DNA from: Cyprinodon diabolis | Lineage: Eukaryota; Chordata; Actinopteri; Cyprinodontiformes; Cyprinodontidae | Direction: 5' to 3' | Assembly (NCBI GenBank): GCA_030533445.1 | Contig: CM060081.1 | Span: forward strand, 1 to 64,000 | Length of the DNA stretch: 64,000 nt | Shown here: positions 33,701-46,270 of the stretch, one piece after another | Numbering within the stretch: the first letter of the stretch is position 1 | Layout of the letters: every line of letters begins with the position of its first letter | The notes under the pieces: model-generated | The model's database searches: none | Told to the model about the DNA's origin: nothing | The model's input: the letters and a program-made list of their open reading frames with translations, nothing else | Program-made: the position numbers and the translations under genes

Positions 33701-36700
33701 AATAAAATACCTGTGAAAGAATAAATCTTAATAATTAATTAATCCTTTCTTACATAAATGCAAAGTTTATATTATGGAAGATTAGTGGTTAAGCTCAATT
33801 TAACATCCTAATTATTCATCATTCCAGCAATGATTTGTCACCACATTTGTTAATGTGCAAACTCCAGAAAATGAATCATACAGAAATGTTTTAGACCAAT
33901 GAAATCTCTAATGCGTACGATGTCAGTGCATCAACCAGAGGACGAAAGCTGAAGCAAAGCAAACATGTCTGCACCGGTTTAAGCTGGAATACCCTTCTTT
34001 TTGACAAACGAGTTAAATGATGGGATTTTTGCCTTTGTGGATGGGAAGATGTTTGCGCGTTCTCCCCCGACCTGATTTGGTAAGAGTTTGATTTATCAGT
34101 TAAATCCGCTAGTGAAAAGAAATCAAGCTGCTACTGCTGCTGTAACTGGCTGAAAAAACCCAACACAGAGGCAGGTACCCATCAGCTTGAAGAACTGTAC
34201 ATGATGTCCTTCTCTTTTTGCGAACACGTTCTACAGGAGGCTTCCCAGATTGATGCCATGCTGGATTAATACCATGTTGGATTCAAATTGAACTACACAG
34301 AGATCTGGCTTATAGCAGAAGGTGCTCAGCTGATCACCTGAATGAAGGAAATCTGGGCCAATAAATCAATGCATCCCTTCTACATCCCTGTCTGGGGGTC
34401 AGTTTTGTTAATAAAAAGGTGTGAAGACAAATTATGTATAAAGAAAATGGAGGATTTAATAAAATTAATGCGCATCACTGCATTATATTCTAATTAAAAA
34501 TAGCTGTCCTATTAAAATAAACTCTGATTTATTTAATCGTATTTGAATGAAAAAAATGTCTAAACAATTTATCTTCTACTTCACATTTCTTTAGTATTTA
34601 GTGGTTGTCTATCACATAATATCTCAATTAATTGATAACAGTGGTTATAATGAAAGAAAAAATGTGTGTTTATTAATGAAGCTGATTTGTTTTAAAGAGG
34701 ATTTTTCTGGTTATCAGAAAGGATTTTGGGTTTGATTGTCTTGCGATGGGGATCAATGTTTTTTTTATTTAGTTTCTTCCATTAGGAATATTCTCTCTAA
34801 CCATAACCATACAAGTGATATAAAATACCATGAAGTAATAGTATTATGCATTTAATAATAAATAAAAAAAATAAAAGAAAGTCGTCCATTGTGATGATAA
34901 TATTTTTTTTCTGTTGTTTCCGCTTTCTGCTTGTGTCACTCAGTGTTTCCGATGAAGTTTTTGTTTTCTTAATTATTGAAGTTTCTATTTTGGTGTTTTT
35001 AAATTGAGAGTTTTGGTCGGCTCCAGAGTTGTTTTTTTTATTTTAAGGCATCTAAAATAACTACCAGCTTTCAGCTGCAGCTCCTCTTTACTCTGCAAAT
35101 TTGATAAAGCATGCGCGGACGAGTCTTATTTGTACAGCCATCAATATTCTGGTAGCCAAGCAGCCAAGCTTTACTGTCTTCCTTCAGATACTAAGTCTCT
35201 CAAAAGCCCAGCGCTGTTTGCTCTAACGGACTCTTTGTGGTGAACACTGACAGACACGCTCTCTCTTCCCCATGGGACACCTGGGAGCAAGGGTGACAGA
35301 GAGACCCTGAACACGCATTAAAACCCTTCGCTCCTGTCCTGAGGGGCCTCTCCAGGTGCTTGGCTTCCTCTGCTGCTGCTGTGACAGAATCTTTACTCTC
35401 CTCCTCTCTAAGCTTTTCCCTCTTTTGTTCCTTCCCCCTGTGAATCAGTCCTTCTCCTTTAGTCTTTATCTACACATTTTCTGCTGCAGAACTACATTTC
35501 TGTTTACCTCTCTGCTTCTTCCTTACAGCCTGTTTGCTTTGTCCCTCCTTTATTTCCTCTATTTCCGCCTCTCCTCCTGTCTCCCTGGTTTTTATTTTAA
35601 CTCCTCACTCATTCTACAGCCTCCTCTCTTCTTAATACTTTAACTTTTTTTTCTCTTCGTCTCTCTTTTTTAGCATTCTGACCTTATATTCAGATTGCAG
35701 AAGTAGCCAAGAAGTAGCTCATGTCTAAACCTCCTGATGGGTCCTCCACTCTCTGCCTGTTTAATAATCGATGAGCTGGCCCACTTTGCTCGGCGCTGAG
35801 CATTTACCTTCTTTCCCCATCGTCCCACCTGAGTTTGGGGAGGAACACATGAAACTTCTACAATCGAGGCCAGACGCTCAGGCTGATGCTGGTCATAGCA
35901 GCACCAATCCCATTTTCTGTGGCTGATTTACAACAGCTGAGGTTTTATGAAGCCCTGATTCCATTTAGCTGTTTCTAGTTTGCCTTTAGGAACATATAAG
36001 AAAACCGTTCAGAATAAGCCATTATTAGCTGATCTCTCATGTCCTGTTCTGTTTAGAAAAAGGTTGCATTTCTTTATTTGTCTTTTTATTTTAAAACTTT
36101 CAGAATGCATATGAATACTAGTTAGGGCATAGAAGGGGATGAAAAGATGACTAAAAATCCACAAAAGTCAATAGGATGGAACACCAGTTGTCTGGTCCCT
36201 AGAAGTGCCTTTAAAACCCGACAAAGTGGGGAAATTGGCCTTACACTGTCCCCACAAGGTAACAAATACATGGCTACACACTCACTCATCTGGCTGTATA
36301 TAGTGGGGACCACGTGTTGACTTCCATTGACTTTCACAAATTTTTAGTCATGTTCAACCCTTTCTATGCATTAACCCTGAAAATAACCCTAAAGATCACC
36401 ATTAGTGGTGCAAACCAAACCTAAACCCTGTTCACACCTCAGTCCTAAACCTAAGCATTATCAAATAAAATAAACCCGCAAACTCTCCTCACTTTGGTTT
36501 AAATGGTCCTCAGTTTGATACCAGAATGGGAGCACACATAACACACACAGTCCGCAAGCATCACCTAGATATTTTAGGCGGGGGGATTCGGGCCCAAATG
36601 ACTCCTAAATCGTGTTCTTCTTTTGTTTATCTTCAAAGAAAAGCATTCAGCCATCTATATAATTACTAGTTGCCTCAAAGGAAGAAAATTGCTATTTACA

Positions 36701-39314
36701 AACTTCCAGCTCAGTTTTGAGAAGTTTAGAAAAGTAAAGAATCTGTTTATTTTCTTTATCCATGTTTAGACAATAAATACAAAAATAATATTTGTTAGAA
36801 AATGAATGTTTGAGTTTCTCATTCTATTGCAAAGATAGAAAATAACTCTTAAAGTTTTCTTCAATTTTAAAATGAAACTTTTTGAATTACTTTCAAAATA
36901 TTGGTAAAGCACCACATCACCTCCTCTATAGCCATACTGGTATATCTTAATGAATGTGATGATAAGATCAATATTTTGATAATGTCACTTATTTCGAGAG
37001 TGTAACTCATGTACTATATAGCTTCTTTACCGATAGAGGAAATATTTTAATTATAGTAATTGGAATGATTGTCTTACAGGAAATAAAATGCTAAAATTCA
37101 ATGTCGTGGAAAACTTTCACATCAGTTCATAAAAATAAAAAAAAAAGGTATGTTTTAGTTTGGTCTCCTTTTGCATCAGGTGATATCATTTTGTTGATTA
37201 GCAGTGAATCACAGATGCTGTAAAGAATGGTCAGCTTTGAAAATTTTGATTCTTATTGTAAATGTGATGTATGAAAATACTTGAAACTTAAATGCTTTAT
37301 ATTGGTCTGAATAGGTTAGAAATCCAAAATGTTGAAATTCCTAAGGAAGACATTTGCTTTTTTCCCCCCAATAGTTCTGGTCTTTTCCTGGTCGTTCCCT
37401 TCTTCATCACTGAACTCTGGTGTTTTTTCAGACCCTTAATCTGTGAAACCTTATCTGGTGTAAGAAAAATAAAGCTTGCAGACTCCAACTTGATCTTTGG
37501 GCTGGACTGGGCTCTTGGTGGAGCCGCCCCCAGTTAAAGATTGTCTAAATGCCATTGAAAGTCCTGTGTTCTCAGTTTATTGTTCTTAGATCTGCTCATC
37601 TCTTCAGGATAAAAGGGGAACAAGGCTCAGTAAACTTGATCTTTTTTTACTTTTAGGTGAATCCATCCTTTATGACTACTTCTCTTTGAAATCCTCCTAT
37701 ATCCTCAGTAGCTCCTTTTTTTCAATCATTCTTTTTCCTGATTTTCTTTTTTGGTTCACCTTTGTTTTTCCATTAGATGCCATCTTGGATAGCTGATGCT
37801 TTATGACAACTAAAACCTTTTCTGTCAGAACATTAGGGCCAATAAACACACTGCAGTCTAGATAAATGAAATCTATAACAACCTGTTTTGTATTCTTAAC
37901 CAAATATTCTCAATATCATTTAGATTTTAACTTCAAGTAAATTTATTCTTTTGTTGCTGTATCTGTAGTCTGCGGATAAATAACCCTCTGCCCTTATCTA
38001 AAACTTATGTAGCTTCTAACTGGTGCTCTTCCAGGATTGTTCATCTAAATTAATTCCTCTTCTCATCAGCTGTAAGTGTTTCTATTCTTCCTGATGAATA
38101 AAAAGCAGCGCTACAAAATGATGCTACCAATGACATACAGTCCAAACACCCTCTTCCACACGTTTGGGTGATTCCTAGATGGGATCCTAGTGGTTTTGTT
38201 TCAGCAATTGAACAAGCTTATCACTAAGAGCCAGATTTCTTTAGGGCATAATTGTCCTGTCGGATTCCCCTACCTGAGCTGTAAATCTTGAATGACCGAT
38301 CTGGTTAATGCTTTATTTTCCCGGACTATTTTATTTTTTGGGTTGAATGATGTTTATCAGAATTAGGGGGGGGGGGGTGTCAATCCAAAAGTATGCCACA
38401 TTTTTAACATTTTAAAAATGTTGAAAACTGCATTTCCTTCCTGTTTAAGTTACTCCCAGTTAGATCTGGGCTTATAATTGTGCTTAAAAAAATATTATTT
38501 TTCCAAAGAAAATGGGTTGAAGTTTCAATTAAGCAGCTTTTAACAAGCTAAGAGTTTTTTCTTTCTTTTGTCAAAAGTTTTGTTACAATCATTAAAATCC
38601 ATATTGATAACATCAAATTGATGTGCGCATAGTTAGTTAATTAAGCCACTCGGTGGCAGGTTGCTACCTTTTAAGGTTTAAATCCAACATCGTACATATG
38701 GTTACATGCTAAAGTTGTATTTCCATTTCTTTTCCCTCCCTTCTGTAGCTTCTGTTAGAAGTAGGTAAACAAACCATCTAAGGCGGCACAGACCATACAG
38801 CTATTTGTATTCTGCTGCATCGTCGGCCCTTGTTCTATCGCAGGTAGCTGGGCTTCCTATTAGAGGTCCCACCTATCTGCAGGTGCTCCAGGTTTTAGTG
38901 ATGACAAGAGCAGGGCAGGAAGGGAACCTGAGCAACTGCTGCTGGTACATGGTTCAGTGAACAGAACTTATCAGCTGTGGTGAAAATGAAATGCTGTTTG
39001 GCCAGTGAGCAGGTCTCATTTGCCACCTTGGTGTGAAAGCCAGGAGCGAGGAGGATTAGTATTCAGCTGGCTTCGGACAACAGAACCAGTGTGTCGGTGT
39101 TTGCCCTGTGGCTGTTGTCTTGCTGTCAGGTTAGCCAATGACACGTCAGAGCTCACCTCGCTGGCCTAAGTAGCCTGTGGCTATAATGCACTTCCTCTGG
39201 CTCTGTTTCCACTCTCCAGTCCATCTCTGAAACAGTTGCTGTGCATTATTTTTAACCTTATTTGATCATGAAGAGTTGCACATATGGCCTTTTTGTTAGC
39301 AGTTTGTATCTTTG
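24714..39314. other. Long non-coding stretch, probably intronic or intergenic
   Basis: No further exon was recognised. Observed items: a weak Tc1 transposase fossil near 25735-25800 (THGGGRIMLG-like); pyrimidine-rich tract 27740-27940; T run 27926-27939; G runs near 29917 and 38367; CAG repeats at 31485-31497; a dispersed-repeat-like stretch at about 36150-36560 with inverted GTCCCCAC/GTGGGGAC strings. Long frames such as 35356-35643 are pyrimidine-rich and look like chance. Confidence 0.5.
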
Positions 39315-39814
39315 NNNNNNNNNNNNNNNNNNNNNNNNNNNNNNNNNNNNNNNNNNNNNNNNNNNNNNNNNNNNNNNNNNNNNNNNNNNNNNNNNNNNNN
39401 NNNNNNNNNNNNNNNNNNNNNNNNNNNNNNNNNNNNNNNNNNNNNNNNNNNNNNNNNNNNNNNNNNNNNNNNNNNNNNNNNNNNNNNNNNNNNNNNNNNN
39501 NNNNNNNNNNNNNNNNNNNNNNNNNNNNNNNNNNNNNNNNNNNNNNNNNNNNNNNNNNNNNNNNNNNNNNNNNNNNNNNNNNNNNNNNNNNNNNNNNNNN
39601 NNNNNNNNNNNNNNNNNNNNNNNNNNNNNNNNNNNNNNNNNNNNNNNNNNNNNNNNNNNNNNNNNNNNNNNNNNNNNNNNNNNNNNNNNNNNNNNNNNNN
39701 NNNNNNNNNNNNNNNNNNNNNNNNNNNNNNNNNNNNNNNNNNNNNNNNNNNNNNNNNNNNNNNNNNNNNNNNNNNNNNNNNNNNNNNNNNNNNNNNNNNN
39801 NNNNNNNNNNNNNN
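39315..39814. other. Assembly gap, 500 N
   Basis: Exactly 500 N, as in the first gap; probably a placeholder length. It is followed directly by a GC-rich repetitive block, a likely cause of the break. Confidence 0.95.
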
Positions 39815-41266
39815 GGGCATGACATCCTTGACCCTAGGGCTGTGCGGTGTATGGAGCATAGGATCAAGTCCCCCCTCCCCCCCTCCACCCCCCCTGGCGC
39901 GGACGACACAGGACCCAGATCTTCAGCCTTACCTGGGCAGGTTGGAGTAACCTAACGGTGTCAACAACCAACCTGTTTACCGAAGGGTACTGGGTAAGGA
40001 GGTGAGTATGCGGCCCCCTTGAGTTCCTCTATTGGAACAATGCACACAAGGTGTGGCGGTCCAGGGCTTAGGACCTTAATCGCAGCCCAGTCTTCTATGG
40101 GGGTTAGCCCCGGCAACGCACAGCCCACGTCCACCACACACGTTTAATTGGAACTTTTTCCCTTAAACCATAATTGGACTCCTTCAAATTGTCATCTTTT
40201 CCAAATTTCACATCCCCTAGTCCAGCTTAGGTGACTAGCCCGTGGATGCAACGGGACCTAGGTTGTAGTCATACATCCCCTAGTCCAGCTTAGGTGACTA
40301 GGCCGAGGATGCAACGGGACGTAGGTTCTTTTACAATGCCCAATTGGGTATTGATCTTGATGGTCTCATCTTGATGGTCATTTCGACCATGCCTTTTATA
40401 TATTATATTAAGTTAATGGATCCCAAATCGGACCTTGACCTTTGACCTTTCATTGTGTGTATATATATTTTTACTTTAAGGTAATGGGTCCCAAACCGGA
40501 CCTTGACCTTTGACCTTTTGTAGTTTTTTTTCTTCTTTTATGCTGTGATTGACTTAGTTTTAGATTTATTTAAACCTAATTGGCTATTGGACACACAGCA
40601 GGGACTGATCATCCCTGTCTGGGCCGTCCTCGAGTGAGGGTGTCTAGTGATAATGGCCGAAACACCCGATGATCTTGAGGTCCACTACTGATGATGTGTT
40701 CCAAAAATTCCTTTTATTTAGTTTAGAAGATTTTGTAGTATTCTCTCTACTTCTACTAAATGATCAACGCTCTGACTTTAATCATATGGAGTAGGTTGGA
40801 TGGTATGGAGACCTGTTAAAGGGCCTCTGTACTATCCTATTCTGAAACTCCATACAACAATTTATATATTTTTTTAGAATGTCTTTACTGTGTACTTCCT
40901 ACCCGGGCTAAACAAAAGGAGATGAGCTCTTGAGTGACATGCGTCGGCCAGTGCCTTGCCTTTGACTCCCTGAACCATACCTTTTTCGGTCAATGGACTG
41001 ATTTAGGGGGATGTCATCGTGATACTATTCCTACACCTAACCCTTTTAGTTGATGCTAAATCCTTGATTGTAAGTTCATTAGACTTGTTTTTTCCTCCCA
41101 TCCCAGAGAGCATTTAGGATGTTAGAACATCAGAGCTGTAGATGACATGAACTGCATAATGATACGCTCTTCTCCCAAGCCATCTGACAGCCTTATCTGG
41201 AACATCATCATCATCTGATATGTGTCCCTTTCCTTGCTGTTCTGCAACTATTAGAAAAACAATTCC
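39815..41266. repeat. Unclassified, probably transposon-derived block with internal tandem repeats
   Basis: Composition changes sharply after the gap, with C-rich runs at 39871-39895. A 63-bp unit beginning CATCCCCTAGTCCAGCTTAG occurs at 40211 and 40274. A second unit with the string GGACCTTGACCTTTGACCTT occurs near 40430 and 40498, about 68 bp apart. The 40610-40700 stretch (GTCCTCGAGTGAGGGTGTCT, then CCGAAACACCCGATGATC) has the look of fish retroelement non-coding sequence, but I cannot name a family. No open frame of note. Confidence 0.4.
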
Positions 41267-43917
41267 TCAAATTGATACAAAGTTTTCTATCTAAGGAAAA
41301 CCAGTTGATTGCATTGACTCATTGACTCAAATACAATCCCTCACACTAAGCATGCTTGTAGCGACAGTGGAGAGGAAAAACTCCCTTTTAACAGGAAGAA
41401 ACCTCCAGCAGAACCAGGCTCAGTGTGAGCGGCCATCTGCCAAGGCCGACTGGGGTTCAAGGAGACAGAAGCAGAGATACAAGAAGCAGAGATACAAAAA
41501 GCAGCTGTAAAAGGCGGCCCCGTCCAGGAAACACACAGCCAGGCAGACGAGCTCCAAGGCAGCTCCCATGCCAGAGGATGAAGAGAGCACATCCACCCAG
41601 CCACGGCCAGAGAAACAGGACCACACTGGAAGACAGGCCGATCTCCAACATCTACAAACAAGGGTGTTGATGGAAGCAGCACAGCTGATGTTTCTTTCCT
41701 GGATGACGTCACAGCCAAACAGGAACAGACGAGGCAAAGCTACTCTGAGGAAAAGCAGAGAGAGCAGAAGGTTAGAGATTGAACAAACAGATTCTGCAGA
41801 ATAGGAGAACAGAGAGAGAATGAAGCAGAATGATGAAATGGGGGTCCCTTTGTCCTCCAAAAGTCTAAGCCTATAGCAGCATAACTATAGAGAGAGAGCT
41901 CAGGATAACCTGAGCCACCCTAACTATAAGCTTTATCAAAAAGGAAAGTTTTAAGCCTAGTCTTAAAAGTAGACAGAGTGTCTGCCTCACGGACTAAAAC
42001 TGGTAGTTGGTTCCACAGGAGAGGAGCCTGATAACTAAAAGATCTGCCTCCCATTCTACTTTTAGAAATTCTAGGAACCACTAGTAAACCTGCAGATTGA
42101 GAGCGAAGTGCTCTGTTAGGAACATAAGGAACAATCAGATCTCTGATATAAGATGGAGCTTGGCCATTTAAGGCTTTATATGTGAGAAGGAGGATTTTAA
42201 ATTCTATTCTGGATTTAACAGGAAGCCAATGAAGAGAAGCCAGGATAGGAGAGATATGATCTCTCTTTTTAATTTTCATCAGAACTCTGGCTGCAGCATT
42301 TTGGATCAGCTGAAGGCTTTTAACTACAGTTTGTGGACTTCCTGATAGTAAAGAATTACAATAGTCCAGCCTTGAAGTAACAAATGCATGGACTAGTTTC
42401 TCAGCATCACCCCTGGACAGGAGATTTCTAATTTTTGCAATGTTCCTCAGATGAAAGAAGGAAATTCTAGAAACCTCTTTGATCTGGGATTTAAATGACA
42501 GTTCCTGATCAAAAACAACACCAAGATTTTTTACTTTATTATCTGAAATCAGTTTAATCCCATCCAAATGAAGTGACTGGCTAATCAGCTTCTTTTTCAG
42601 AGACTCTGGTCCAAAGACTATAACTTCTGTTTTGTCTGCATTCAGAAGCAGAAAGTTAAGAGTCATCCAGGTTTTTATGTCTTCAAGACATGCTTGTAAT
42701 CTATGTAATGGGTTAGCTTCATCTGGATTTATAGACAGATACAGCTGGGTATCATCAGCATAACAGTGGAAATTAATCCCATGCTGTCTAATAACTCTAC
42801 CAATTGGGAGCATGTATAAAGTAAAGAGAATTGGTCCTAGCACTGATCCCTGTGGTACTCCACAGGTAACCTTTGAGTGTGTTGAAGATCTATCATTAAC
42901 ATAAACAAACTGAATTCGATCAGATAGATAAGATTTAAACCAGTCTAGTGCTGTTCCTTTAATTCCAACAAAATATTCAAGTCTTTCTAAAAGAATATTA
43001 TGGTCAACTGTATCAAATGCAGCACTAAGATCCAACAGGACGAGCACAGATACAAGTCCATTATCTGAGGCCATGAGAATATCATTAGTGACTTTCACCA
43101 GAGCTGTTTCAGTGCTATGATGAGCTCTAAAGCCAGACTGAAACTCTTCAAAAAGTTCATTATGGTGTAAGTGGTTGCAAACTTGTTTGGCAACTACTTT
43201 CTCAAGAATTTTGGATAAGAAAGGAAGATTGGATATAGGTCTATAATTAACCAAGTCATCTGGGTCAAGAGACGGTTTCTTAAGCAGAGGTTTAATTACA
43301 GCAACCTTAAAAGCTTTAGGTACATATCCCTGTAACAGAGGTAGATTAATCACATCTAAAATGGAGGAGGAGATCAAAGGGAATACCTCCTTAAATAACC
43401 TGGTTGGAACTGGATCTAACATACAAGTTGAAGGCTTAGATGAAGACAATAATTTTGCTAATTCAGAAAGTTCAACTGGATCAAAGCAGTCTAAACCCGG
43501 TTCAGATTCCATGACTACCTCAGGTACAATCGCGGATAGAGGAGTGCTTATGATCTTATTTTTAATAAGATCAATCTTATTTATAAAGAATCCCATAAAA
43601 TCATTGCTGTTAAGAGCAGGTGGAATGGACGGTTCAACAGAGCTATGGCTCTGGGTGAGTTTGGCAACTGTATTAAAAAGAAATCTAGGATTATTCTTAT
43701 TCTCCTCTATTAATGAGGAGAAGTATGCTGCTCTTGCTTTACAAAGGGTCCTCTTATACAGCAGTAAACCATTTTTCCAGACTAGGAAGGACTCCTGCAG
43801 GCCTGTGGAGCGATATTTTCTCTCCAGTTTCCTAGCATTTTGCTTCAAAGTACGCAGCTCTGCATTAAACCAAGGAGCAAGCTTTCTATTTTTAACGGTT
43901 TTCATTTTCAAAGGAGC
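41267..43917 (-). mobile_element. L2-clade LINE, truncated at both ends
   Basis: It is collinear in reverse with the plus-strand copy at 61306-63925, including the 3' untranslated region (CTCACTGTCGC-type sequence near 41370). It lacks the final ~75 bp with the terminal repeat seen in the other copy. At the 5' side it starts inside ORF2, between endonuclease and reverse transcriptase. No target duplication is obvious. The copies are very similar, so the family was recently active. Confidence 0.88.
41920..43911 (-). CDS. LINE (L2 clade) ORF2 fragment with complete reverse transcriptase, 663 codons
   Basis: The frame is uninterrupted for 663 codons. It covers the linker after the endonuclease ([17 protein letters not shown]), then the reverse transcriptase: fingers with [19 protein letters not shown], the [14 protein letters not shown] region, the first catalytic aspartate in [13 protein letters not shown], the [16 protein letters not shown] motif and the catalytic YADDTQLYL. 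The C-terminal region ([37 protein letters not shown]) is complete. The endonuclease and ORF1 are missing, so it cannot retrotranspose on its own. The intact length contrasts with the broken sister copy at 60-63 kb. The ATG is only the first methionine in the truncated copy, not the native start. Confidence 0.88.
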   Translation of the reverse strand: MKMKTVKNRKLAPWFNAELRTLKQNARKLERKYRSTGLQESFLVWKNGLLLYKRTLCKARAAYFSSLIEENKNNPRFLFNTVAKLTQSHSSVEPSIPPALNSNDFMGFFINKIDLIKNKIISTPLSAIVPEVVMESEPGLDCFDPVELSELAKLLSSSKPSTCMLDPVPTRLFKEVFPLISSSILDVINLPLLQGYVPKAFKVAVIKPLLKKPSLDPDDLVNYRPISNLPFLSKILEKVVAKQVCNHLHHNELFEEFQSGFRAHHSTETALVKVTNDILMASDNGLVSVLVLLDLSAAFDTVDHNILLERLEYFVGIKGTALDWFKSYLSDRIQFVYVNDRSSTHSKVTCGVPQGSVLGPILFTLYMLPIGRVIRQHGINFHCYADDTQLYLSINPDEANPLHRLQACLEDIKTWMTLNFLLLNADKTEVIVFGPESLKKKLISQSLHLDGIKLISDNKVKNLGVVFDQELSFKSQIKEVSRISFFHLRNIAKIRNLLSRGDAEKLVHAFVTSRLDYCNSLLSGSPQTVVKSLQLIQNAAARVLMKIKKRDHISPILASLHWLPVKSRIEFKILLLTYKALNGQAPSYIRDLIVPYVPNRALRSQSAGLLVVPRISKSRMGGRSFSYQAPLLWNQLPVLVREADTLSTFKTRLKTFLFDKAYS

Positions 43918-45063
43918 TAAAAACTAGGCCCTGAACAAATAATGGAATGCTGAATGTGAATGATTACCAGTATTTTATTCTGTGAATATTAGGAGCCATC
44001 ATCATAAAACTCCTGACAGTAACATTTTTCTATAGATCATACCTGGTCAGTTTGGTTGGACTAGCCTTATTTTTGATAACAGCAAACAATATTTTTTATC
44101 ATTCATTTGGATGTCACATTGATTTCTTTCCAAATAAGTCTTAATCCACGTTCTCAGCCTCCACTGTTTCACTGGCTCAGGTCCACATGCCTCTTTATGA
44201 AGACATAACTGTCCTGAAGCATGTGGACCTGAAGATTGGGCAGCAAGAGGTAGTGGATAGGAGAGAGGAGGGCCGTAGCACGCTCCAGCTCCACTACCAA
44301 TCTATGTCATACCGAAACTTGAGGCATCGCTCCGGCTCGCTGACATATGTGGAGTGGAAAAGGATGGAAATGTCAGCCTCAAGGAAGGCAGACAAAGAAC
44401 TGAATTGGGACACTGAACTACTAAGACTGTCAGTATTCAGGGTCCCAACTTCAAAAATGTCACTGACATACTGAGACATGATGTGTTTCAGTTCTGGAGA
44501 GAGTTGAATGAAGGTAAGTGTTGAATTTGTTGTGTGCTGTTGTCTATGGTGATGTTGCCTGCTGAAGTGCTGAATGTGAAATGATGTGAAGGTAAGTGTT
44601 TGTAATATTTTAAATGTGTAAATGTAATTTATGTGTGAAGTTCCTTATTAAAGTGTTAGCTTAATTTTATTAGATGTGCTGTAGTGCTATTGAATGTAAA
44701 ATGTGGTGTGCAATATAATCTTATATGTTTCTATGTTTTTGCAGGATGCTGAAAGTTAGATGTTTACTGGTAAAGAGCCAAATGAGAAATGAGGAGATAA
44801 GTGAAAATTTACTATTTAATGTGTAATTGCATATTTTGGAAATGTAATGTCATTTGTAATATGTTAGTAATGGTGAAGGTAAGTATTTATTAATGCCATG
44901 CAGGTACGTGGTGACAATTAATGATATATACATTTATGGATTAAGGAGAATGCCCTGAGTAAGAAAATTGAAGAATTGCTAATGAACACAGCAAATTATT
45001 CCCCTCAATGGCTTAAAAGTGTGTCGTGTATGTTTTAATTTTGCAATATGAAATTATTTACAG
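43918..45063. other. Region upstream of the HECT exon; possible degraded exons
   Basis: 44177-44190 and 44219-44232 form a perfect 14-bp inverted repeat (TCAGGTCCACATGC) with a 28-bp loop. A 95-codon frame at 44187-44474 has no recognisable domain. The sequence TTTCAG (44485-44490), then about 26 bp, then GTAAGT looks like a small splice-flanked exon. Repeated GAAGGTAAGT strings occur at 44511, 44588 and 44876. These may be remains of the HECT gene's upstream exons, but I cannot show it. Confidence 0.35.
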
Positions 45064-45242
45064 CTGTTAGGGAGGATGAATACTTCCTTGCAGGAAAGAT
45101 GATTGCAGTTTCAGTTGTGCATGGAGGTCCAGGACCCCATTTCCTGTCAGAAGATCTTGGACATTATCTTGCCGGCCAGCCTTCATTCCAACCAACTGTT
45201 AAGTTAGTAACTGATGAGGAGATAGGGAAAGCTTTGCATGAG
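45064..45242 (+). pseudogene. HECT-domain exon (G2E3-like), part of a broken gene
   Basis: This stretch has a splice acceptor TTTACAG and donor GTGAGG, and encodes [39 protein letters not shown] and [11 protein letters not shown]. The AGKM-(6)-HGGPGPxFLS pattern is that of the N-lobe of HECT ubiquitin-ligase domains of the G2/M-phase-specific ligase (G2E3)-like proteins, which are multicopy in fish and often found in repeat-rich DNA. This exon itself is open. The gene is counted as broken because the next exon (47230) is frameshifted and split by a transposon. No catalytic cysteine region was found. Confidence 0.75.
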
Positions 45243-45260
45243 GTGAGGATAGCATAAATC

Positions 45261-46230
45261 TAGTGATGGGCAAGTGAAGCCTCATGAAGCAATGAAGCTT
45301 TCCAACGCAAAGTGTTGAAAAAAGTTCATTACTCGATGCTTCATTCATCACTCACTAGTGACATCTGCTGGTGAAACTGTAACAGCCTTGTTACTCAGTT
45401 GGATCATACTTCCAAATATTAGGAAATGCAATATTGTCACAAAGTTTTCATCAAACTCATGTTTAGTAAGAGGAGAATCCTATTTAATCGTCATGTTTTA
45501 ATGATTAAAATAATTTGTAGCCAATCTAATCCTTGACCATCAGTGGTGGTGTTAGGTTTTCTTTTATGTCATGGACTTATTAGACAATGAAGATATGTGT
45601 TACTTTAATGTATTGAGAACTGAGTGACTGTTGCTGCAGACTCTGTATACTTTGAGCTTGAAACTTGCTTCCTTAAAGACAGACTTTGTTTAAAATCATC
45701 TCTTCCTAGGAGTTCTAGTTCTGATTCTTAATATTAAGTTACACATAGAGTTTGCCTCTTCTAATGGCTTTTAGTCTGGTTTTGATGTGTGATTCTGATG
45801 CATCTCCTGATTAAACAAAAGAAAATATAGAAATTTCTGGATTTTAGGTTTAATTGTTTTTATTTAGGAATAGGACTTTTTTCACTGTTTCAGGTTGTGA
45901 TTGTGATCAGTCATCTCATAATACTCCCACATATGAGAGGTTTTTCTCTTTTTTGAAGGCTCCATTTCAACCACTGCTGATGAAAACTGTTCTGCTGATA
46001 CCAAACCACCTACTACAACCCACGAAGCAACAGGATTCATCGCGCTTTTATTTTGAAAACCGACACGCAAAATGAAGCAGTCACGTGACCAATGCAATGC
46101 GAGGCCTCGTTTGTTGCCAGTCACGTGGTTTTCAACAAGACAACACAGGCCTCGAAGCGGGGCTTCACTGACACGCCCCCTTATTACTCGGTACAAGCCT
46201 CGAAGCCTGGCTTCAGATAGCCCATCACTA
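45261..46230. mobile_element. Non-autonomous hAT element, 970 bp, TSD CATAAATC
   Basis: Ends are TAGTGATGGGC and GCCCATCACTA, perfect inverted repeats. CATAAATC flanks both sides exactly (45253-45260 and 46231-46238). The insertion point is 18 bp past the HECT exon's donor. No transposase was seen. Confidence 0.9.
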
Positions 46231-46270
46231 CATAAATCTATGGTGTGATCAGACAGTTTAACATGGTTCC

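Noticed and set aside
35356..35643. 95-codon hydrophobic frame resembling a membrane protein
   Set aside because: Composition of a CT-rich tract explains the leucine/phenylalanine/serine bias; no homologous motif.
43361..43927. 188-codon plus-strand frame and its mirror at 61232-61711
   Set aside because: Antisense shadows of the L2 LINE ORF2; they recur only because the LINE is repeated.
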